5,618 bases of DNA from Balneolales bacterium (GTDB lineage: Bacteria > Bacteroidota > Rhodothermia > Balneolales > Natronogracilivirgulaceae). This document shows, one piece after another, positions 1 through 5,470 of this stretch. Each line of letters opens with the position of its first letter. Within the stretch, counting starts at the first letter, position 1. The notes below the pieces were generated by a model. That model did not search any database, had not been told where the DNA came from, and was given only the letters and a program-made list of their open reading frames with translations. A program made the position numbers and the translations under genes. The stretch covers positions 1 through 5,618 of the forward strand of contig SKIC01000080.1 of NCBI GenBank assembly GCA_007116685.1. The letters are read 5' to 3'.

Positions 1-266
1 AAATCTTACCGAATATCAGGAATATTATTAAGTAAGGTAATCATGCCATTAAAGATTTTTTGATGATAAATGTGATTCTCAAGTATCTATCCAATTAAAT
101 TTATTGTATCTAGTACCCTAAATTTCACAATAATGAGCGAGATGGTATTTTTGCTTGCCACACCTCAACAAAAATCAGTTGTGGAGCCTTGAATACTTTA
201 TTGCGATATTCCGCCTGAAAAGTTTTAATTGAGAAATCTGAACCAACCCAAGTTTTAACTCATTTT
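1..266. other. non-coding leader region upstream of the operon
   Basis: This AT-rich stretch has stops in every forward frame and no gene I can support. It contains a short direct repeat of GAATAT (10-15 and 20-25). It also contains an imperfect hairpin, CCTCAAC (163-169) against GTTGTGG (178-184), with one T-T mismatch and an 8-base loop. The first 30-60 bases could hold the last few codons of an upstream gene, since three frames end in stops at 31, 35 and 63, but the fragments are too short to tell. The region probably carries the promoter and 5' untranslated leader of the peptidase operon. Confidence 0.5.
146..153 (+). promoter_or_regulatory. candidate -7 promoter element (TAnnTTTG type)
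   Basis: TATTTTTG is a perfect match to the Bacteroidota -7 consensus TAnnTTTG. The expected TTG at about -33 is not clear: only a TTT at 123-125 lies at roughly the right distance. If the element is used, transcription would begin near 160 and leave a leader of roughly 105 nt before the peptidase start at 267. An 8-base AT-rich match can occur by chance, so this is a weak call. Confidence 0.35.
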
Positions 267-2057
267 ATGTCTGATAAGAAAAAAAATGGCGCTGAAAACG
301 TTGTATGGGATCTAAATGATCTTTACAGCAGTGTAGATGACCCCAAAATTGCAAGCGACAAAAAACACATCTTTGACTTATGCGAATCATTCGAAAAATC
401 GTATCGCGGAAAAGTAGAAAATCTATCTGCTGAAGAGTTAAAGATAGCATTGAGCAAATACGAAGAAATTTACGACTTATCAGGACGAATTGGTTCCTTC
501 GCTTATTTGCAGTGGTCTACCAATACCGAAGACGAAGCTTATGGGAAACTGGTTCAGGAAGTAAATGAAATGGGCTCAGAAATCAGTCAAAAGCTCGTTT
601 TCTTTAGTCTTGAATGGCTTCAATTGGACGATGAGAAAGCTCAGCAATTAATTGATTCACCTACGCTGTCGTTTTATAAGCATTACCTGGAAACAAGCCG
701 ACTTTACAAGCCCTACAAACTCGAAGAAATGCAGGAGCAGATTTTATCTGCTAAGTCTGTTACCGGACGTAGTGCCTGGGTTCGATTTTTTGATGAAACG
801 CTTGGCGCTGCAAGATTCGAATTGGATGGCGAAACGCTCACTGAGCAAGAAATTCTGAGCAAAGTTCACGATCCCGATAGAAATATCAGAAAGAAAGCAG
901 CTCAGGTTTTTACAGATAAGCTACAGGATTTGAGCCGCACACTCACTTTCGTTTTCAATACCTTGCTCGCTGATAAATCCACAAACGACAAACTACGCTC
1001 CTACCCCGATTGGATTACAAGCCGTAACCTCTCCAATGAGATTAAAGATGAAACTGTAGAAACGCTTGTAACATCGGTTACCAACCATTATCACCTGGTT
1101 CAGCGCTTTTATGAACTAAAAAAATCGCTACTCGGACTTGATGAGCTCTACGAATACGACCGTTATGCTCCTATTCTGGAGAGTACAAAATCGATTCAGT
1201 GGGATGAAGCTAAAAAAATGGTGCTTGATTCCTACACCGAATTTGATGAGCGTATGGGTGATATCACCAAAGAATTTTTCGATAAAAACTGGATTGACGC
1301 TGCCATCAGACCGGGAAAACGAGGTGGTGCCTACTCTGCAGGAACAGTGCCATCGGCTCATCCTTACGTTTTTATGAATTACGATGGGAAAATTCGCGAC
1401 GTGCAGACTTTAGCTCATGAATTGGGACATGGCGTGCATCAATATTTATCCAGAAAGCAGGGCGTTTTTCAATCCTCTACTCCCCTAACCACCGCTGAAA
1501 CAGCTTCGGTTTTTGGAGAAATGCTGGTATTCCAAAAGTTGAAAAAGCAACTGGATGATCCTAAAGAAAAGTTAGCGCTTCTGATTGGTAAAATTGATGA
1601 TACTATAGCTACCGTTTTTCGTCAGATTTCCATGAATCGTTTTGAGAATGCTATTCACAATACTCGCCGTAATGAGGGAGAACTTTCTGCAAAGCGGTTT
1701 GGAGAATTGTGGATGGAAACGCAAATTGCTCTTTACGGAGATTCTGTTAAACTGACTGATAATTACCAACATTGGTGGTCTTATATCCCTCATTTTTTAC
1801 ACACGCCCGGTTACGTCTACGCTTATGCTTTTGGTGAACTTTTGGTGCTCGCACTTTATGAAGTTTACCAAAAACAACCCGACGGGTTTGCAGAAAAATA
1901 CATGGAATTACTGGAAGCCGGTGGTAGCGATTGGCCGGAAAACCTCACGTCAAAATTGGGTGTGGATATAAATTCACCGGATTTTTGGAATAATGGACTC
2001 AAAGTGATCGAAAAAATGATAATAGAGGCAGAATCTCTGGCTAAAGAAAGCAAATAA
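267..2057 (+). CDS. pepF: M3 family oligoendopeptidase (PepF type)
   Basis: This is a zinc metallopeptidase that cleaves short oligopeptides in the cytoplasm during peptide turnover. The 596-residue product has the usual length for PepF/M3B enzymes and no signal peptide. The N-terminal half (about 1-200) is helical and matches the usual PepF lid region. The catalytic motif HELGH is at residues 384-388, giving zinc ligands H384 and H388 and general base E385. The third ligand is E411 in TAETAS, 27 residues after H384, the spacing expected for M3. The conserved C-terminal segment around 506-522 (YIPHFLHTPGYVYAYAFG) carries the family's His/Tyr substrate-binding and transition-state residues. 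There is no Shine-Dalgarno sequence before the ATG at 267, which is common in Bacteroidota, but WDLNDLY at 14-20 is the family's normal N-terminus and supports this start. It is the first gene of the operon, and its stop overlaps the next start (TAATG). The exact peptide substrates are not known. Confidence 0.93.
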   Translation: MSDKKKNGAENVVWDLNDLYSSVDDPKIASDKKHIFDLCESFEKSYRGKVENLSAEELKIALSKYEEIYDLSGRIGSFAYLQWSTNTEDEAYGKLVQEVNEMGSEISQKLVFFSLEWLQLDDEKAQQLIDSPTLSFYKHYLETSRLYKPYKLEEMQEQILSAKSVTGRSAWVRFFDETLGAARFELDGETLTEQEILSKVHDPDRNIRKKAAQVFTDKLQDLSRTLTFVFNTLLADKSTNDKLRSYPDWITSRNLSNEIKDETVETLVTSVTNHYHLVQRFYELKKSLLGLDELYEYDRYAPILESTKSIQWDEAKKMVLDSYTEFDERMGDITKEFFDKNWIDAAIRPGKRGGAYSAGTVPSAHPYVFMNYDGKIRDVQTLAHELGHGVHQYLSRKQGVFQSSTPLTTAETASVFGEMLVFQKLKKQLDDPKEKLALLIGKIDDTIATVFRQISMNRFENAIHNTRRNEGELSAKRFGELWMETQIALYGDSVKLTDNYQHWWSYIPHFLHTPGYVYAYAFGELLVLALYEVYQKQPDGFAEKYMELLEAGGSDWPENLTSKLGVDINSPDFWNNGLKVIEKMIIEAESLAKESK

Positions 2058-3571
2058 TGTCTGTAGCACACAAAAGTTTCGAAGCAAATAAAGACCTACT
2101 TCAGGCTAAACGGGAAGAATCCGCAAAGAAAACCTTTAAGCAGGTTTTGAAAGATCTGACCGTAATTCTCCAAAACGCTACGGATACTGACACTACTATT
2201 CTCTATTGGATTAATAAAGAGCGTGAGTTATTCGTGCTGGAAAATTATACTACGGTACACGAGCAAACCATTTTTCAGGACCGAGTAGCTTTTGAGAGTC
2301 TCTTTTTAAAAGAGTTCATAAATATCACTGAGCCTGTTCAACTTGAAGTGGGAAATCATATCGCGGCAAGCGAACTCACGCATTATTATAAAGACGTTCC
2401 GGTTCGATTTATCACTCTGCTTCCTTTTGTGAATAATGGCGAAACCGTTGCGTTAACCGTTCTCGAGTCCCGCTATAGTAATTGGGATAAAGACATGGAA
2501 AAAAGCGTGGAAGCCTACAGTTCTGCGCTTATAAATCTATTGCAAACCTACTTGCAATTAACCGGACTTTCGGATGAACAAGAGCAATGGTTGGAGTACG
2601 AAGAAAGCCTAGAAAACTTACTTGAGACTACTGAAACTGTTGGTTTATTACTGCAAAGTTGCAACGAACTTCAAGCCCTTTTACAACATGGCGGTGTGAG
2701 TCTACTATGCCGTGGGATGGGAGAATGGAATGTAGTAGCAAACTCAAAATACGCCCAACTAGCTTTGCCTTTGGGAATGTCTGTAGCCGAGCAGAGTATT
2801 GCCTGGAATGCTTTGCAATCCGGCAAAGCCGAATTTTCCATCCATTTCAACGCTAATCCTAAAAGAGTATCGCCCAGAGAAAACGGAAGCAACGGAGCCA
2901 CATTGGCCATTCCCGTTTTGATAAAAGGTCGGCGCCAGGCAGTTTTTGTCATTTCAGATGATAACCCTTTGGTTTTCAACGAAGCCACTCGCCACAAAAT
3001 GATCAACTTGGTCAGAATGCTTTCTTTAAAATTGGAGAACAATGAGCGAAATCTAAAAGTGACGGAAGATATCCTAAGTACCGAAAATACCGCTTATGAT
3101 ATCAGTCTCTTGGAGGAAGTTCTGAGTGTAGAAAGTAAAAGACAGCATATTTTTGGTAAAAACGAAGTTTGGGCAGGCTTCATCACCTTGGCAAATTTGC
3201 AGGAATTACGCACTCGCCTGCGACTGGAAGAGCTTAAAAGTTTGCAAAAGCAGATTATTTCGGTCATCAATCCACAAAAACTTGGAAGTCTGGGTTATCT
3301 GGCAAATTACTCTGATTTCGTATATGCCTTTGTTCTCGAAACCAAAAGCGATGCTAACCCGGTAGAAGCCTGGGCGAGAGAAATTGAAGCCTTATTCGAC
3401 CGACCATTTCTATTTAATAACCACGAATTGAGTCTGGATTTTCATATCGGTTGTACCAAAGTTGATGCTAAAACAAATGATGGATACCTGACTTTGCAAA
3501 AAAGTAAGCAGGCATTAAGTTTAGCAGTAAAAAATCCACAGGAAATTATTGTAATAGCCAAAGAGGACTAA
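2057..3571 (+). CDS. GAF-like protein with a degenerate GGDEF-like C-terminal domain
   Basis: No characterised family is recognised with certainty. The 504-residue product has no signal peptide or membrane segment and should be cytoplasmic. Residues about 25-165 and 195-325 each read like a GAF sensor fold. In the second, the strands LAIPVLIKGRRQAVFVIS (283-300) look like the central GAF sheet. An acidic helical linker lies between them (170-195), and another helical segment precedes the C-terminus (325-360). Residues about 370-500 follow the GGDEF order: a strand (FITLAN), a long helix, a strand where the signature belongs, a helix, and a final strand-helix (HIGCTKVD then SKQALSLAVKNP). The signature position reads NYSDF (417-421) instead of GGDEF, so diguanylate cyclase activity is unlikely. 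The start overlaps the peptidase stop by one base, and deoB begins one base after this stop, so the three are probably translated together. A ligand-sensing or scaffold role is inference. The domain calls come from reading the pattern, not from a profile search. Confidence 0.65.
   Translation: MSVAHKSFEANKDLLQAKREESAKKTFKQVLKDLTVILQNATDTDTTILYWINKERELFVLENYTTVHEQTIFQDRVAFESLFLKEFINITEPVQLEVGNHIAASELTHYYKDVPVRFITLLPFVNNGETVALTVLESRYSNWDKDMEKSVEAYSSALINLLQTYLQLTGLSDEQEQWLEYEESLENLLETTETVGLLLQSCNELQALLQHGGVSLLCRGMGEWNVVANSKYAQLALPLGMSVAEQSIAWNALQSGKAEFSIHFNANPKRVSPRENGSNGATLAIPVLIKGRRQAVFVISDDNPLVFNEATRHKMINLVRMLSLKLENNERNLKVTEDILSTENTAYDISLLEEVLSVESKRQHIFGKNEVWAGFITLANLQELRTRLRLEELKSLQKQIISVINPQKLGSLGYLANYSDFVYAFVLETKSDANPVEAWAREIEALFDRPFLFNNHELSLDFHIGCTKVDAKTNDGYLTLQKSKQALSLAVKNPQEIIVIAKED
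3560..3567 (+). promoter_or_regulatory. ribosome binding site of deoB inside the end of gene 2
   Basis: AAAGAGGA lies five bases before the ATG at 3573 and overlaps the last codons of the preceding gene. It supports the chosen deoB start and tight coupling to the upstream gene. The first gene of the operon lacks such a site. Confidence 0.55.
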
Positions 3572-3572
3572 C

Positions 3573-4736
3573 ATGGGAAATTGCTATCTGGTAATTATTG
3601 ACGGACTTGGTGTGGGGCATCAGGAAGATGCTGCGGAATACGGTGATCAAGGCTCCAATACCTGGGGACACGTTTGCGCCAAAACAGGAGTACAACTTCC
3701 TAATTTTCAAAAAATTGGCGCCGGAAATATCATTCCTTTGGATACAGTTTTACCGGTTCATAATCCGACTGCGGCTTATGGAAAAATGAGAGAGATTTCT
3801 GCCGGCAAAGATTCCACTACAGGTCATTGGGAAATTGCGGGTATTCATTTAGATCAACCCTTTCCCACCTATCCCAGTGGATTTCCGGAGGATGTAGTTA
3901 GGCGGTTTTGTGAGGGAATTGGCGTTGATGGCGTTCTGGCAAATGCGCCCTATTCCGGCACGGTAGTTATTGATGAATTTGGTGAAGAACATCTCAAAAG
4001 CGGTAAACCTATTCTGTACACTTCTGCAGATTCCGTTTTCCAAATTGCAACTCACGATGCTGTTACTCCGGTAGAAAAACTCCACGAATGGTGCCAATTT
4101 GCCAGAGAAGAAATTTGCGTGGATGAACATGGTGTTGGCCGTGTAATTGCGCGTCCTTTTTCAGGTGAGCCCGGATCTTTTTATCGCCTGGGTGATCAAC
4201 GTCAGGATTTTTCCCGAATTCCTCCTGATCCTTTTTTACCGAAATATTTGATGGAGCAAGGAATTAAAACCTATTCTATCGGGAAAATCATAGATCTATT
4301 TGCGGGTGTTGGATTTACACAGTACCGTAAGACAAAGAGTAATGCAGAAGGCATTTCTCAACTTTTAAGCATCATGAGTGCTGTTGAGAACAGTTTTGTT
4401 TTTGTGAATCTGATAGATACCGACCAGTTGTTTGGGCACAGACTTGATCCTGAAGGATTTGCCGGTTCATTAGAAGAATTTGATCGTGCTTTACCTGCCA
4501 TTCTATCCAAACTTCAGGATGATGATCTCATGATTATTACCGGAGACCACGGCAACGACCCAACCGGAACTATTACCGACCACACGAGAGAATTTGTACC
4601 ATTACTGGTTTTACCAAAGAAAAATGCCGCTCAAGAATACCTCGGCACACGAGAAACCTTTGCGGATATTGCAGTAAGTGTAGCGGATTATTTCGGCGTT
4701 AAAAACCCCTTTCCAGGGAAAAGTTTTTTGAAGTGA
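3573..4736 (+). CDS. deoB: phosphopentomutase
   Basis: The enzyme interconverts ribose-1-phosphate and ribose-5-phosphate, and the deoxyribose equivalents, linking nucleoside salvage to the pentose phosphate pathway in the cytoplasm. It belongs to the alkaline phosphatase superfamily. At 387 residues it is close to the usual DeoB length (about 390-410). All expected metal ligands are visible: D10 (VIIDGLG), D284 and H289 (TDQLFGH), D325-H326 (TGDHG) and H337 (TDHTRE). Their spacings match the Bacillus enzyme. The family blocks LYTSADSVFQIA (148-159), GRVIARPF (189-196) and YSIGKI (234-239) are also present. The phosphoryl-accepting residue lies in GKDSTTGHWE (78-87). By alignment it is S81, where well-studied DeoB proteins have Thr. 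The insert (cap) domain lies between about residues 90 and 200. An SD-like AAAGAGGA precedes the start, and the gene ends the operon. The alternative, a 2,3-bisphosphoglycerate-independent phosphoglycerate mutase, is unlikely given these DeoB-specific blocks. Confidence 0.95.
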   Translation: MGNCYLVIIDGLGVGHQEDAAEYGDQGSNTWGHVCAKTGVQLPNFQKIGAGNIIPLDTVLPVHNPTAAYGKMREISAGKDSTTGHWEIAGIHLDQPFPTYPSGFPEDVVRRFCEGIGVDGVLANAPYSGTVVIDEFGEEHLKSGKPILYTSADSVFQIATHDAVTPVEKLHEWCQFAREEICVDEHGVGRVIARPFSGEPGSFYRLGDQRQDFSRIPPDPFLPKYLMEQGIKTYSIGKIIDLFAGVGFTQYRKTKSNAEGISQLLSIMSAVENSFVFVNLIDTDQLFGHRLDPEGFAGSLEEFDRALPAILSKLQDDDLMIITGDHGNDPTGTITDHTREFVPLLVLPKKNAAQEYLGTRETFADIAVSVADYFGVKNPFPGKSFLK

Positions 4737-4758
4737 TTTACTTCCTATTATTGGACTT

Positions 4759-4863
4759 ATGTCTGACCAAAACGATTTCTTATTTAGCACTGGTTATTCA
4801 ATAAGTCTGGATGATGAAGCAACTAATATCACTTTTACGCCTGAGCATGAATACTTAGGCTAG
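4759..4863 (+). CDS. possible 34-aa small ORF or gene remnant
   Basis: The frame begins ATG TCT GAC and encodes 34 residues (MSDQNDFLFSTGY at the start, EHEYLG at the end). It closes with two consecutive in-frame stops, TAG TAA. It lies 22 bases after deoB on the same strand and has no clear Shine-Dalgarno sequence. The product is acidic and soluble, and no family is recognised. It may be a translated small protein, the stump of a gene cut short by rearrangement at the operon's edge, or a chance frame. A frame of this length is not significant by itself. Confidence 0.25.
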   Translation: MSDQNDFLFSTGYSISLDDEATNITFTPEHEYLG

Positions 4864-4870
4864 TAACCGT

Positions 4871-4890
4871 GTCTTCGCCGTGGCGAAGAC
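4871..4890. terminator. GC-rich hairpin after the operon, possible terminator
   Basis: GTCTTCGC (4871-4878) pairs perfectly with GCGAAGAC (4883-4890) around a CGTG loop. It is the most GC-rich structure in the intergenic region, placed soon after deoB and the small ORF. No T-run follows (TGAAGAATAA), so classical intrinsic termination is uncertain. It could instead be a dispersed palindromic repeat or an mRNA-stabilising 3' end. Confidence 0.45.
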
Positions 4891-4916
4891 TGAAGAATAA
4901 TACATTAGTAGCTTAT

Positions 4917-4938
4917 AACCTTGTGGTACCACTTTGTT
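4917..4938. promoter_or_regulatory. operator-like dyad
   Basis: A perfect 10-bp palindrome, GTGGTACCAC (4923-4932), is flanked by AAC (4917-4919) and GTT (4936-4938). Together they form a symmetric AAC-N3-GTGGTACCAC-N3-GTT pattern. This looks like a site for a dimeric regulator and lies about 80 bases before the candidate promoter of the peptide gene. There is no regulator gene in the window, so the call is tentative. Confidence 0.25.
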
Positions 4939-5009
4939 GGGCTTCTCAGAATTTAATTTGGACAGCTGTGAATCGGACTCAAAAAGCCTTCATTTAGCAC
5001 TTGTTTTTT

Positions 5010-5037
5010 TTGTATTTACAAATAATATCTACCTTTT
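5010..5037 (+). promoter_or_regulatory. candidate promoter of the peptide gene (TTG-N17-TAnnTTT)
   Basis: TTG at 5010-5012 and TACCTTTT at 5030-5037 are 17 bases apart. This matches the Bacteroidota promoter pattern (TTG about -33, TAnnTTTG about -7) except for the final G. Transcription would start near 5044, giving a leader of about 50 nt before the ATG at 5096. It is the best promoter match upstream of this gene. Confidence 0.45.
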
Positions 5038-5062
5038 ACACATTTCTTTTTTAGGAATGTGT
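5038..5062 (+). other. hairpin at the predicted transcription start
   Basis: ACACATTTC (5038-5046) pairs with GGAATGTGT (5054-5062), with one G-T pair and a 7-base T-rich loop. TTTT follows (5062-5065), so the shape resembles a weak terminator. If the promoter at 5010-5037 is used, the left arm is only partly transcribed and the inverted repeat would act as DNA, perhaps as an operator. If a longer transcript comes from upstream, it could end here. Confidence 0.35.
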
Positions 5063-5095
5063 TTTAGTTAATAAACATAAATGAAAGGTCGGATT

Positions 5096-5371
5096 ATGAA
5101 AAATATCTTGATAAAAATAATTTCAGTTATTGCGTTGACTTTATTTCTGTTTTCTTTAAACAATGAAACATTTAGCCTTGATACTAAAGAAACAGTTAAT
5201 ACAACACTTTGTGCTGATAACAATCTACGAAGCAATAATGGAATAAGATGCCATACTGAATACAGATGGAGTCTTACATATTACCATATCTCATGTCTTG
5301 GTTGTTCTTATATTAAAGGTAGAGCAAGAGGCGGGACTGGATTATGTAGCCCCACTGTTGGAGTAAATTAA
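5096..5371 (+). CDS. small secreted cysteine-rich peptide, NVEALA-like in layout
   Basis: The 91-residue product starts with a positively charged tip (MKNILIK) and a hydrophobic core to about residue 20. This looks like a Sec signal peptide, with cleavage plausible after ETFS (residue 27). The mature part is about 64 residues, somewhat basic, with five cysteines (C39, C52, C67, C70, C84). A CLGC pair is followed by SYIKGRARGGTGLC, rich in Gly and Arg. The ATG at 5096 is preferred over 5081 because AAAGG (5084-5088) sits seven bases before it. The upstream start would only add MKGRI before the signal peptide. The layout, and the segment ETVNTTLCAD (32-41), loosely recall Bacteroidota NVEALA peptides, but the signature itself is absent, so membership is a guess. 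An odd number of cysteines could allow intermolecular bonding. The gene has its own candidate promoter, a strong terminator 14 bases after the stop, and a lipoprotein gene downstream. Its function is unknown. Confidence 0.75.
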   Translation: MKNILIKIISVIALTLFLFSLNNETFSLDTKETVNTTLCADNNLRSNNGIRCHTEYRWSLTYYHISCLGCSYIKGRARGGTGLCSPTVGVN

Positions 5372-5384
5372 CAACAAAAATTAC

Positions 5385-5420
5385 GAAAAGACATTGACAG
5401 GTGTTAGTCAATGTCTTTTC
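5385..5420. terminator. strong intrinsic terminator after the peptide gene
   Basis: GAAAAGACATTGAC (5385-5398) pairs perfectly over 14 bp with GTCAATGTCTTTTC (5407-5420) around an 8-base loop. The right arm ends in TTTT and the left arm begins with AAAA, so it could work on both strands. It begins 14 bases after the peptide stop and ends 25 bases before the lipoprotein start. It may therefore limit, rather than abolish, transcription into the lipoprotein gene. Confidence 0.85.
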
Positions 5421-5436
5421 AAGTTGTGCGTATCTC

Positions 5437-5470
5437 TTTTTTTTTATGAATATTTTAAAAAAAAAAAAAA
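5437..5470 (+). repeat. T9 and A14 homopolymer tracts around a start codon
   Basis: Nine T (5437-5445) lie directly before the ATG at 5446, and fourteen A (5457-5470) lie in codons 4-9 of the lipoprotein gene. A change of one A shifts the frame. With 13 A a stop comes after 19 residues, and with 15 A after 18 residues. The two tracts are also complementary and could pair across the start codon in RNA, although with A-U pairs only. Confidence 0.8.

Larger units (their letters stand above)
4737..5080. other. intergenic region between the operon and the peptide gene
   Basis: This stretch contains a possible 34-codon ORF (4759-4863), a GC-rich hairpin (4871-4890), a dyad around GTGGTACCAC (4917-4938), a candidate promoter (5010-5037) and a hairpin (5038-5062). 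A short GAAGT/ACTTC stem with a 5-base loop spans the deoB stop (4730-4744) but has no T-run, so it is not a convincing terminator. No tRNA or known riboswitch is recognised. From about 4890 the sequence is visibly more AT-rich than the operon. Confidence 0.6.

Noticed and set aside
1..63. possible C-terminal end of an upstream gene
   Set aside because: Three frames run from the left edge to stops at 31, 35 and 63, but none is long enough to choose between or to recognise.
163..184. hairpin in the pepF leader as a terminator or riboswitch
   Set aside because: The stem is only 7 bp with a T-T mismatch, has no T-run, and lacks any conserved riboswitch feature I recognise.
1138..1377. 79-codon forward frame
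   Set aside because: It is an out-of-frame overlap with the peptidase gene just before its HExxH motif. No family resemblance or ribosome site supports it.
2671..3042. 123-codon open frame on the minus strand
   Set aside because: It lies wholly inside the GAF-protein gene, has no recognisable domain, and is opposite a frame with normal protein features. It is a shadow frame.
3849..4130. 93-codon open frame on the minus strand
   Set aside because: It lies inside deoB, whose forward frame is fully conserved across this stretch.
4730..4744. terminator across the deoB stop codon
   Set aside because: The stem is only 5 bp and no T-run follows.
5081..5095. upstream ATG as start of the peptide gene
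   Set aside because: It would place MKGRI before a normal signal peptide and make the AAAGG ribosome site part of the coding region. The ATG at 5096 fits both better.
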